Assembly (NCBI RefSeq): GCF_013423485.1
Contig: NZ_JABFFR010000003.1
Location: forward strand, 186,001-250,000
DNA: 64,000 nt
Reading direction: 5' to 3'
Source of the DNA: Azospirillum oleiclasticum
Lineage (GTDB): Bacteria > Pseudomonadota > Alphaproteobacteria > Azospirillales > Azospirillaceae
Positions 45,882 to 53,041 of the stretch are shown one piece after another; the first letter of the stretch is position 1, and every line of letters begins with the position of its first letter. The position numbers were made by a program, and so were the translations under genes. Below the pieces are notes generated by a model. The model saw only the letters and a list, made by a program, of their open reading frames with translations, was not told where the DNA came from and ran no database searches.

Positions 45882-46651
45882 GGTGCCGCCCCCCTTCGTT
45901 GCCACGGGATCGCCCAGCCGTCGCCGCGGCGCAGATCCACGGCGAAGACGCGTTCCGCGGTGCCGCCGTCAAGCACCGCGGAGGGCTCGCCCGACGCCGC
46001 GACGCGGCCATGCTCCAGCAGGCAGAGCCGGTCGCAGAAGCGGACGGCGAGCGACAGGTCGTGCAGCACCACCACGACCGCCATCCCCTCCCGCGACAGA
46101 TCCCGCAGAAGCTCCATGACCTGGAGCTGGTGGTAGGGGTCGAGCCCCGCCACCGGCTCGTCGGCCAGCAGGATCCGCGGCTCCCCGGCCAGCGCGCGGG
46201 CCAGCATCACCCGCGCCCGTTCGCCGCCGGACAGGGTGTTGACCGCGCGCGTGGCGAAGCCGGCCACCCCGCAGCGTTCCAGCGCCCGCGCCACGATGCG
46301 CCGGTCACCGTCGGTCTCGCCCTGGAAGGCGGCACGGTGCGGGGTACGGCCGAGCATCGCCACGCGCTCCACCGCCAACGGCCAGTGCGCCACCGGGTTC
46401 TGCTCCAGATAGCCGATGCGCCGCGCCCGTTCGGTCGGGGTCAGCGCCGCGATGGCCGCGCCATCCACGCGGACATGCCCGGCCTCCGGCACCGTCAGCC
46501 CGGCCAGCGCGCCGAGCAGGGTGGTCTTGCCGCTGCCGTTGGGACCGATGAGGCCGACGACCTCTCCGCCCGCGGCGGCGACGGAGACGCCGGTCAGCAC
46601 CTCCGCCCCGCCCAGCCGGACCCGCAACCCGTCGGCCTCGATGCGCGTCAT
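45878..46651 (-). CDS. Cobalamin/iron-siderophore-type ABC transporter ATPase (BtuD-like)
   Basis: 257-residue ATPase of the FecE/BtuD class. Walker A LIGPNGSGKTTLL, Q-loop YLEQNP, signature LSGGERARVMLARAL, Walker B ILLADEP and switch His VVLHDLSLA are intact. Its place between btuB and cobU in a riboswitch-led operon points to vitamin B12 or cobinamide import. No BtuC permease or BtuF binding protein is encoded in the window, so its membrane partners must lie elsewhere. ATG at 46651 follows GAGGCGAGG and starts 10 bases after btuB. Confidence 0.85.
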   Translation of the reverse strand: MTRIEADGLRVRLGGAEVLTGVSVAAAGGEVVGLIGPNGSGKTTLLGALAGLTVPEAGHVRVDGAAIAALTPTERARRIGYLEQNPVAHWPLAVERVAMLGRTPHRAAFQGETDGDRRIVARALERCGVAGFATRAVNTLSGGERARVMLARALAGEPRILLADEPVAGLDPYHQLQVMELLRDLSREGMAVVVVLHDLSLAVRFCDRLCLLEHGRVAASGEPSAVLDGGTAERVFAVDLRRGDGWAIPWQRRGAAP

Positions 46652-46661
46652 TAGCCTCGCC

Positions 46662-48539
46662 TCAGAATGTCGCCCTGACACCCGCGAAGAAGGAACGGCC
46701 GGGCGCGTCGTATTGCAAGGTTTCCTGATAGTCGGCGTTGAACAGGTTCTCGATACGCCCGAACACCGCCACCCCGTCGGTCAGCGCGTAGGAGACGTTG
46801 GCGTCGAGCACCGTGTAGGCGGCGTTGTCGCGGTCGGAGAAGTTGCTGTCGAGCTGCGGCCCGACGAAGCGCAGGTCGCCGCCGACGTTCAACCGCTCCG
46901 TCGCCTGCCAGTCGGCGCCGAGCGCGGCGGCATGGCGCGGGCGGCGCGGCAGCACGCGGCCGGTGTCCAGATCCTCCGAATAGAGGTAGGTGTAGGTGCC
47001 GGTCAGCCGCAGCGCGTCGATGGGGCGGTAGGCGACGGCCACCTCCACGCCCAGTGTGCGGGCCCGGGCGATGTTGACGTAAGTGTCGTCGAAGGCGATC
47101 AGGTCCTCGAACCGGTTCCAGAAGCCGGTGACGCCGGCCGTCACCCGCTTGCCCCAGAAGGCCTGCTCCACGCCGAAGTCGGCGCCGACGCTCTGCTCGG
47201 TGCGCAGGTTCGCGTTGCCGTAGTAGGGGGCGTAGAGCTGGTAGAGGGTCGGCGCCTTGGCGCCGGTGCCGACGCTGCCGCGCAGCGTCGTCCCGCTCTC
47301 CTTCAGGAGATAGGCGGCGGTGACGCGGACGGTGTTCTCCGTGCCGAAATCCTCGTTGTCGTCGTGCCGCGCGCCGAAGGTCAGGAACAGCCGGTCGTCG
47401 TAGCCGAACAGGTACTGCCCGTAGAAGGAGTTGGTGCCGACGGTACGGTCGAGATCCACGACGGCCCCGCCGCCATAGTCGCTGACGATGCGCGCCGTCT
47501 CCAGCTTGCGCTGGGCGCCGAGGGTGAGGGTGTCGTCCTCGTCCACATGGATGTTGGCGCGGTACTCCAGCGTGCTGCGGGTGCCGTCGTAGTTGCTGCG
47601 CGGGATGAAGCCGTCCGGCTCGTCGTAGGAGCGGCTGGTGTCCACGACGGAGACCGACAGGATGTTCTCCATCCGCCCGCCGAACAGGCTCACGGTGTTG
47701 TCCATCTTGCCGTAGCGCAGGACATGCTTGCCGAAATAGGGCGCGTCGAAGCCGAACCCATCATACTCGCTGCGCAGGTCGAAGATGCCGCCGGCCACAT
47801 CGACCGTCCAGAATTCGGTCAGGTCCACGCCCGCCTTGCCGGTCAGCGCCCGCTGCTTGGCGCCGTCGTCCTCCGTGGTGTCGGCGACGCGGGAGATGCC
47901 GTCGGTGCGCAGATACGCCCCGTTCAGCGCGTAGCCCGCCCGCTCCGTCCCGCCGGAGACGCCGGCCGCGGCGCGGTAGCTGTGGTGGCTGCCGGCCTCC
48001 GCCAGCCCGGTCACGGACAGCGGCCCGCGCCCGCGGCTGGTCACGATGTCCACCACGCCGCCCATGGCGTCGTTGCCGTAGAGCGCGCTCTGCGGCCCGC
48101 GCAGCACCTCGATGCGGTCGATGCCGGTGGCCAGCAGCGCGTCGAAGTTGAAGGAATTGTCGTTGCTGGAGGGGTCGTTGACCTGCACCCCGTCGATCAG
48201 CACCTGCGTCTGCCCCGGATCGGCGCCGCGCACCCGGATCTGCGAGGTCGCCCCCACCCCGCCGTTGCGCGTGATGGTGACGCCCGGCACGGACTGCAGC
48301 GCGTCGAGAAGCTGGCTCTTGCCGCGCCGCTCGATGTCGCGGCCGTCGATGACGGTGACGGAGCTGCCGACCTTCTCCGGCGGCGTTTCGATGCGGGTTG
48401 CGCTGACGACCACCTCCGGCGCTTCGAGCACCTGGGCCAAGGCGGCTGGGGCGGCTGCGATCGCGGGCGCCAGCGCCGCGAGCGCGGCCCCGGCGTGGAG
48501 GAGGGAACGGAGTCGGTGACGGTGGTGCGTGTGTGGCAT
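46662..48539 (-). CDS. btuB: TonB-dependent cobalamin receptor
   Basis: 625-residue outer-membrane receptor with a long signal peptide ending near ALAQ. A TonB-box-like VVVSATR is followed by the plug (VTVIDGRDIERRGKSQLLDAL, VRGADPGQTQVLIDGVQVND, IDRIEVLRGPQSALYGNDAMGG) and a beta-barrel ending in a C-terminal aromatic residue (FFAGVRATF). The plug and the preceding cobalamin riboswitch identify it as BtuB. ATG at 48539; the upstream site CAGGGA is distant, and initiation may be under riboswitch control. Confidence 0.93.
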   Translation of the reverse strand: MPHTHHRHRLRSLLHAGAALAALAPAIAAAPAALAQVLEAPEVVVSATRIETPPEKVGSSVTVIDGRDIERRGKSQLLDALQSVPGVTITRNGGVGATSQIRVRGADPGQTQVLIDGVQVNDPSSNDNSFNFDALLATGIDRIEVLRGPQSALYGNDAMGGVVDIVTSRGRGPLSVTGLAEAGSHHSYRAAAGVSGGTERAGYALNGAYLRTDGISRVADTTEDDGAKQRALTGKAGVDLTEFWTVDVAGGIFDLRSEYDGFGFDAPYFGKHVLRYGKMDNTVSLFGGRMENILSVSVVDTSRSYDEPDGFIPRSNYDGTRSTLEYRANIHVDEDDTLTLGAQRKLETARIVSDYGGGAVVDLDRTVGTNSFYGQYLFGYDDRLFLTFGARHDDNEDFGTENTVRVTAAYLLKESGTTLRGSVGTGAKAPTLYQLYAPYYGNANLRTEQSVGADFGVEQAFWGKRVTAGVTGFWNRFEDLIAFDDTYVNIARARTLGVEVAVAYRPIDALRLTGTYTYLYSEDLDTGRVLPRRPRHAAALGADWQATERLNVGGDLRFVGPQLDSNFSDRDNAAYTVLDANVSYALTDGVAVFGRIENLFNADYQETLQYDAPGRSFFAGVRATF

Positions 48540-48711
48540 CGGACGGGTGGTCCCTGACGACGGCGTTGCGGTCCCAGGGGTGGCGCCACGATGCGCCCGC
48601 GCATCCGATCCTCGAACTCCGCATGGCACCGCACACCACCCATGGTGGCGTCACCGCACAACGGAACCCCGTCCCACCTGGACACCCCGCCCGGCGGTCG
48701 CGTGACGCGCT

Positions 48712-48885
48712 CGACGGCAGGTCTCCTGGCTCGCGCCTCACCGCGCCCCGCCGCCTTCCCAGTTTCCCAGTGGCGTAATGGCGGAGCGCTCAGCGCCTAC
48801 AGTTGCGGGGACAGCCACGGCATGGGGCCGAAGCCCGCACCGCGTTCCCTTTTCATCCGCTCTCGCGGAACCGTCGGGGAGGGTG
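48712..48885 (-). promoter_or_regulatory. Cobalamin riboswitch upstream of btuB operon
   Basis: Read on the minus strand, the segment carries the conserved adenosylcobalamin aptamer pieces in order: GGTTCC near 48872, AAAAGGGAACGCGGTG near 48852, CCCCGCAACTGT (48810-48799), the B12 box CGCCACTG (48775-48768) followed by GGGAAACTGGGAAGG, and AGCCAGGAGACCTGCC (48731-48716). It ends about 175 bases before the btuB ATG, leaving room for an expression platform. High cobalamin is expected to lower expression of btuB-ATPase-cobU-cobO-cobQ. Confidence 0.92.
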
Positions 48886-48975
48886 TTAGCGCAGGATGGG
48901 GGCGGGGGCAAGGGTGCGTGTCGTCCGATTGCGTGTCCGACCGCTGCCGATATCCCCCGCTTCCAGCACAAGCGG

Positions 48976-50019
48976 TCAGCGCATGGCCACGGGCCGCAGC
49001 GCCGTTCCGGCGACGGTGCCGCGGATCGCGTTGGTGGTCAGGAAATACGCGAACTCGTACACGCGGTCGGCCGCCAGACCCTCCAGGTTGTTGAATTCCA
49101 TGACGTGCACGCCCTGCTCCACCAGCAGATAGACGTGGACCGGAACGAAGCTGCCGCCATAGGCCTGGGAATCCTCGGGCTTCGCCGGCCCGTACTCCAG
49201 GCTCGAGGTGTCCGATCCGAGGATCAGCGCCCCCTTCTGCTCGACCAGCCATTTGGCCGCCGCCAAGCCGATTCCCGCCGTGTCATGCGCGGCGAGCTTG
49301 GCGTGGTCGCTGCCGTTCTCGCCCCAATAACGGGCGGTGCCGGTGCGCACCAGGACCACGCTGCCCGGCGTGACATCGACGTTCTGGGCACGGAGCGCGC
49401 CCTCGAGGTCGGCGACGGTGATCTCGTAACCGCCGGGCAAGGCCTCGACATTCTTGTACGTCGCGACGTCGATCATCACGCCACGCGCGATGATCGGCGG
49501 GATGGTCGTCACGTCGGTCTTCCGCAGCCCGAAGTCACCGCCCCACTCGTCGGCCTTGAAGCCGTTGTAGAAGTGGTTGTCGGGACCATGGGTGATGTGG
49601 CCCAGCCCGTCGATCTGGGTGGCCACGTTGTCGTTCATGAAGATGGCGTTGCTGTGCCACGCCGTGCCACCGCCGTTGCCGCCCTCGGGAGTCGTGAAGG
49701 GCAGATCCTTCTGGGTCTTGACGCCGTGCGGCGACCGGAAGCTGATGATTTCGGCGGGGCTGTGCCCCGGCCACCGGAACGAGTTGCGGTCGTAGGGAAG
49801 GCCGAGATCATACGCCTTCCCCTGGCTGACCAGCCGCAGCGCCGCCAGGCGGGACGCGTCGGTCATCTCGTTCAGGTTCCCGACCTCGTCCTGCGGCCCC
49901 CACACCCAGCCCCAGCCCTTGCCCTTGACCCACGCCTTCATGCCCGCGTCCTGAGCGGCAGCCTCCCCCACAAGGAACAGGAGACCCGTCGCCAGGATCA
50001 TCGTTCGGAGCGTTTCCAT
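48976..50019 (-). CDS. Exported cyclase-family protein (PF04199-type)
   Basis: 347-residue protein with a signal peptide (METLRTMILATGLLFLVG, then EAAAQ). The body is of the metal-dependent cyclase/kynurenine-formamidase type, seen in WGPQDEVGNLNEMTD, TAWHSNAIF and VATQIDGLGHITHG. The usual motif HxGTHxD...H reads here as NVATQIDGLGH, so two expected metal-site residues (the leading His and the His after Thr) are replaced. Either it belongs to a variant subfamily or its activity is altered. AAGG precedes ATG 50019 by 7 bases. It separates the functional and degenerate riboswitches. Confidence 0.82.
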   Translation of the reverse strand: METLRTMILATGLLFLVGEAAAQDAGMKAWVKGKGWGWVWGPQDEVGNLNEMTDASRLAALRLVSQGKAYDLGLPYDRNSFRWPGHSPAEIISFRSPHGVKTQKDLPFTTPEGGNGGGTAWHSNAIFMNDNVATQIDGLGHITHGPDNHFYNGFKADEWGGDFGLRKTDVTTIPPIIARGVMIDVATYKNVEALPGGYEITVADLEGALRAQNVDVTPGSVVLVRTGTARYWGENGSDHAKLAAHDTAGIGLAAAKWLVEQKGALILGSDTSSLEYGPAKPEDSQAYGGSFVPVHVYLLVEQGVHVMEFNNLEGLAADRVYEFAYFLTTNAIRGTVAGTALRPVAMR

Positions 50020-50427
50020 GCCTACCTTCCCATCGGTTCTTGGAACGTGTTCTTGCCAGTGCCGCGGATGACCCCGGCCGGCCCGCGCCGTCCGGAAGGG
50101 CACTCCGCAAAATGCGGCCGCAGGTGGAGGGAAAGGCGCCTCGACCCGGCACCCCGCAAATCCGCCGGCATCCTGCCACGGCGCCAAACGCAAACCCCCC
50201 GAACCATTTGCATTACCAACATTTCGGCCGCCGCCAAGCAAGCGGCGGGCCAGGGATCGGGGTGCTGGGTTTTCAATGAGTTGGCGGTTGGGGGCGTTGG
50301 GTGCGTGTTCTTGATTCGGGACGGCGCGGCGTCGGTGGTCGGGTGATATGCGTGGAATCAACGAGTTGGTGTGTACTGATTCGTAACAGTCGCTGTCCAA
50401 AAAATTGACGTTGAACGATGGTCGGAG
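50020..50427. other. Intergenic stretch upstream of the cyclase gene
   Basis: About 400 bases without a supported gene. A hairpin CCGCCGC / GCGGCGG with a 7-base loop lies at 50228-50248 and could terminate or attenuate minus-strand transcription. An AT-richer patch at about 50344-50410 might hold the cyclase promoter, but no clear -35/-10 pair is evident. A long open frame on the minus strand covers the stretch in phase with the cyclase gene but shows no coding signature. Confidence 0.4.
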
Positions 50428-50535
50428 CGTTCGGTGGTGAAGACGGGGGCGAGGATGCGTGGCGGGATATAGGGGGATGCCCTTGCCGTCGTCCGCATCA
50501 GTCAGGACCTCTCCATCGTCCGGACCTTGTCGGCC
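50428..50535 (-). pseudogene. Histidine-kinase HATPase remnant (frameshifted)
   Basis: Read on the minus strand it encodes GPDDGEVLTDADDGKGIP, nearly the same as GPDDEVVLTYADDGKGIP in the intact kinase at 53042-55429. After one missing base the frame continues as I-P-P-R-I-L-A-P-V-F-T-T-E-R, matching I-L-P-R-I-F-D-P-F-F-T-T-N-R. It thus keeps the DxGxG and FFTT boxes of the ATP site only. It abuts the duplicated riboswitch leader exactly where btuB coding sequence would begin, so it marks an old recombination junction. Confidence 0.75.
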
Positions 50536-50900
50536 GGAAGGGTGGTATCTGTCGACGGCGTTGCGGTCCCAAGGGTGGCGCAACGATGCGCCCCCGCATC
50601 GGGTCCTCAGCACGGCAGACCACCCATGGTGACGTCACCGCACAACGGAGACCCGTCCCACCTGGACACCCCGCCCGGCGGTGGCGCGACGCGCAATGCG
50701 GCAGGTCTCCCGGCTCGCGCCTCACCGCGCTCTGCCACCGTCTCAGTCTCTCAGCGGCGTGTTGGCGGAGCGCTCCGCAATTATAGTTGCGCGGGCAACT
50801 ACGGCTCATGACTTGGGGCCGAAGTCTGTACCGCGTTCCCACTTCATCCACTCGCGAGCCACGCTTGGGGAGGATGGTAGCGCAGGATGGCGGGGTAAGG
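50536..50900. repeat. Imperfect duplicate of the btuB 5' leader
   Basis: This segment matches 48540-48900 almost end to end: GACGGCGTTGCGGTCCCA, TGTCCAGGTGGGACGG-type leader (CCCACCTGGACACCCCGCCC on the plus strand) and the riboswitch body recur in the same order and spacing. Similarity stops at the btuB start codon on one side and at the edge of the AT-rich island (about 50905) on the other. Confidence 0.8.
50698..50870 (-). promoter_or_regulatory. Second, degenerate cobalamin riboswitch copy
   Basis: Minus-strand copy of the btuB leader. GTGGGAACGCGG (50842-50831) and AGCCGGGAGACCTGCC (50715-50700) are kept, but CCCCGCAACTGT has become CCCGCGCAACTAT and the B12 box GCCACTG has become GCCGCTG, with GGGAAACTGGGAAGG changed to AGAGACTGAGACGG. 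Those changes hit the most conserved aptamer bases, so cobalamin binding is doubtful. No gene for B12 uptake follows; downstream lie a kinase remnant and, 680 bases away, the cyclase gene. Confidence 0.7.
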
Positions 50901-51072
50901 GATAGTTCTATTTCTGTAAACCACTTGAGTCGGATTTGTCATGGGATAGATTATCTACTTACACTGCGCCTGCTACAGTAAATATACTAGAATTAATATT
51001 TAGAATTGCTAGAGCTAGCAATTTTATTTATAATTAATTTTTATTTAGAATTAGTTGCAAAAATAATCATTT

Positions 51073-51101
51073 TTAAAAAATTCCGATTATTTCTCGGAGA
51101 A
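51073..51101 (-). terminator. Intrinsic terminator of the HEPN-like gene
   Basis: On the minus strand, immediately after the TAA stop: ATTCTCCGA, loop GAAATAA, TCGGAAT, then TTTTTA. A bulged 7-bp stem plus U-tract is a classical rho-independent terminator. A second AT-rich hairpin (AATTGCTAG / CTAGCAATT) lies at 51004-51023. Confidence 0.6.
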
Positions 51102-51104
51102 TGA

Positions 51105-52202
51105 TTATATTATTTTTTTTGATCCGAATCTCTCCAATGCCCTCTTCGCCAAAGTCTTCAGAATTTTTCTACAAGATAGAATAAACGCGTCGATCTCGAT
51201 CGCTGAACCTGACCGCAACGTATATCCATAACTAAATTTACCATGAACAATAGAATTTCTTAGAGCGTATATGGCTTCGTTGAGCAAGTTCTCTTGGGGC
51301 GATTTGATAACGCCATGGGAACAAGCTTCGTCCAAAATGTCTTTATCTACTATTTTATTGATTGTCTTAAATATTGTCGCTTTTTCATCTTTTGACAAAA
51401 GATCAACTATTCGCTTCGAAAAATCTGCGTCACTGATATTGTGGTCATTTCTCATTCCTTTTATTTGATTAGCGTTTTCAAAGAAAGAATAGTATTCAAT
51501 TACTCTATAAAAATATATGCATGCTGACATATCATCATACTGAACCAAGCCACTATAGAAAAATCGCAGCGGTTCTATATTTGATACAATTGGCGGTACT
51601 TTAATTATCTCGCAATCAGAGCCGTCAGCGCACTCGTCCAAACTGCCGATTTCCGCCTCATTGATCGCTAGCAACTCAGGAACGTATCTGAAATGTTCCT
51701 CAAAATATATACAAGAATTTATAAACGCCTGCTCCGCCTCGTCGAAGTCAGCGCCAACGATTCGTACGCTTTCAATCATACTCCATTCTCCATAATATCT
51801 CTCTTTATAATGAGATTGAAATACTATGGCAGCGATAGGAGTAGCAGTTCCAAAAGTAATTTCTAGCTCTCCGGATTTAAAGCATACAAAATTTCTCTGT
51901 TCAGAATTAATAAAAAATTCGTGATAATTACCAATGCTGAAGCCGGTAAATCCGTGCGCCTTGAAGTTATTTTTATTGCGCTCTTCAATCTTAGAAAGAT
52001 TTGGAAAGTAATCTCCTTCTGGAAGGACTATATCGCATCCAGCAAGAGGCCAGTTAACTTGGACTCCATCCGCAATCTTCGAATAAAAAAGGTGCGCTCC
52101 ATCAATTTCTGAAACCAAGGGGTCGAATTCAAAAGGGATAAATGGGCTTGAAGTTTTGGTGACTTCTTTTTGTTTCTTAACAAAACCGAGTTTTTCAGCC
52201 AT
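51105..52202 (-). CDS. AT-rich gene with C-terminal HEPN-like motif
   Basis: 365-residue soluble protein not assigned to a family. The C-terminal third is helical and contains EAIYALRNSIVHGKFSYG, where R-N-S-I-V-H is the Rx4-6H motif of HEPN ribonuclease-type domains (Apea/HEPN class). The N-terminal part (WPLAGCDIVLPEGDYFPN, FKSGELEITFGTATPIAAIVF) looks beta-rich and is unknown. The gene is very AT-rich (the 60-base line at 51481 has 14 G/C), unlike both flanks, so it is probably acquired. HEPN proteins of this type often act in defence or stress RNA cleavage; that role is inferred. Confidence 0.7.
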   Translation of the reverse strand: MAEKLGFVKKQKEVTKTSSPFIPFEFDPLVSEIDGAHLFYSKIADGVQVNWPLAGCDIVLPEGDYFPNLSKIEERNKNNFKAHGFTGFSIGNYHEFFINSEQRNFVCFKSGELEITFGTATPIAAIVFQSHYKERYYGEWSMIESVRIVGADFDEAEQAFINSCIYFEEHFRYVPELLAINEAEIGSLDECADGSDCEIIKVPPIVSNIEPLRFFYSGLVQYDDMSACIYFYRVIEYYSFFENANQIKGMRNDHNISDADFSKRIVDLLSKDEKATIFKTINKIVDKDILDEACSHGVIKSPQENLLNEAIYALRNSIVHGKFSYGYTLRSGSAIEIDAFILSCRKILKTLAKRALERFGSKKII

Positions 52203-52335
52203 TTTTAGCCTCGCTTCGGATGCTCAAGAAAGCTGTGCAATGTCTACCCTTGACCAAGAGCGGCTACCAAAATCCTTATGTGGCGTACTGAAGCAACTGA
52301 TCAACCCCGACTCCAAACCGCCTCTGATTGGCACC

Positions 52336-52581
52336 TTAGGCACGCTCATCATCCTCTCGCGGCGCAATCCCCACCCCCGACCGCGCCAGGATCTCCTTAG
52401 CCCGCCCGCGAACGGCCCGCGCCCCGCGGGCAGCGAAGTACCGCTCGGCCTCCGCCTGCGCGCCGACGCGGGCGGCGAGGGCGGTGGTGATGTACTGGTT
52501 CAGGCTGACGCCGGCGGCTTCCGCTTGGGCGGCGGCCTGCTTCTCCAGGTCGTCGGGGAGGCGCAAGGGGAAGGTGCTCAT
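52336..52581 (-). CDS. Ribbon-helix-helix antitoxin-like protein
   Basis: 81-residue protein with an N-terminal ribbon-helix-helix/HicB-like pattern: FPLRLPDDLEKQAAAQAEAAGVSLNQYITTALAARV. Such proteins bind operator DNA and neutralise a partner toxin through their C-terminus. Its start overlaps the stop of the upstream PIN gene by four bases (52578-52581), so the pair is translationally coupled with toxin first. Confidence 0.85.
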   Translation of the reverse strand: MSTFPLRLPDDLEKQAAAQAEAAGVSLNQYITTALAARVGAQAEAERYFAARGARAVRGRAKEILARSGVGIAPREDDERA

Positions 52582-52997
52582 TGGCGCAGTCTCCTCAACA
52601 CGTCTCTCGGGCGCTCGACGGCGATGCCGAAGGATGCGGCGCCGACGCGCATGTCGGCAAGGTTGAAACTGGCGATCACGTCCGCGCTGCCGTTGATCGC
52701 GGCTACCAGCACATCATCGGGATCGGCGGTCGCCGTGCGCCACCGGTTGTGGATCACCACGAGCGTGCCGATGGCGGCGAGGTCGTCCAGCACCGCAAGC
52801 ACGTCCGCCTCACCGATCCCGAACTTCGCAAGATTGCCCGGCCGGGTCAGCACCGCTTCGTACTCCACCAATAACGTGGTCGAAAGCAGCAGATGGGCCT
52901 TGCCGTCCAGCAACTCCAGCAGAAGTTGGCGTGACGCCCCGCCCCCGCTGTGGAAGGCCGCGAACATCACATCGGTGTCGAGGACGATCCTCATCAT
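52578..52997 (-). CDS. PIN-domain toxin (COG1569-like)
   Basis: 139-residue PIN-fold nuclease. Acidic residues expected for Mg2+ binding are visible: D in IVLDTDVM, E in LLVEYEAVL and the paired D in TADPDDVLVAAI. This fits the putative toxin-antitoxin PIN family. ATG 52997 is preceded by AAGG within an inverted repeat. It lies 44 bases downstream of the histidine-kinase gene on the same strand, so read-through is possible. It precedes its antitoxin gene, the less common order. Confidence 0.86.
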   Translation of the reverse strand: MMRIVLDTDVMFAAFHSGGGASRQLLLELLDGKAHLLLSTTLLVEYEAVLTRPGNLAKFGIGEADVLAVLDDLAAIGTLVVIHNRWRTATADPDDVLVAAINGSADVIASFNLADMRVGAASFGIAVERPRDVLRRLRQ

Positions 52998-52998
52998 T

Positions 52999-53026
52999 GT
53001 GCCACCTTATGTGATGTTCGTGGCAC
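52999..53026. promoter_or_regulatory. Candidate toxin-antitoxin operator
   Basis: Inverted repeat GTGCCAC / GTGGCAC with a 14-base spacer, covering the ribosome site and immediate upstream region of the PIN gene. Ribbon-helix-helix antitoxins usually repress from such palindromes. It could instead be a weak hairpin at the end of the kinase transcript. Confidence 0.35.
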
Positions 53027-53041
53027 GGGGCAAGAACAGGG

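Noticed and set aside
50019..50614. Treating the cyclase protein as starting near 50613 (545 residues)
   Set aside because: The added N-terminus is made from the kinase remnant and riboswitch copy; a clean signal peptide with ribosome site starts at 50019.
51004..51023. AATTGCTAG / CTAGCAATT hairpin as an attachment site of the AT-rich island
   Set aside because: No integrase, no matching repeat at the other edge of the island; a secondary terminator hairpin is a simpler reading.
52240..52335. Short plus-strand frame beginning MSTLDQERLPKSLCGV
   Set aside because: It runs into the antisense of the antitoxin gene, lacks a ribosome site and shows no homology signal.
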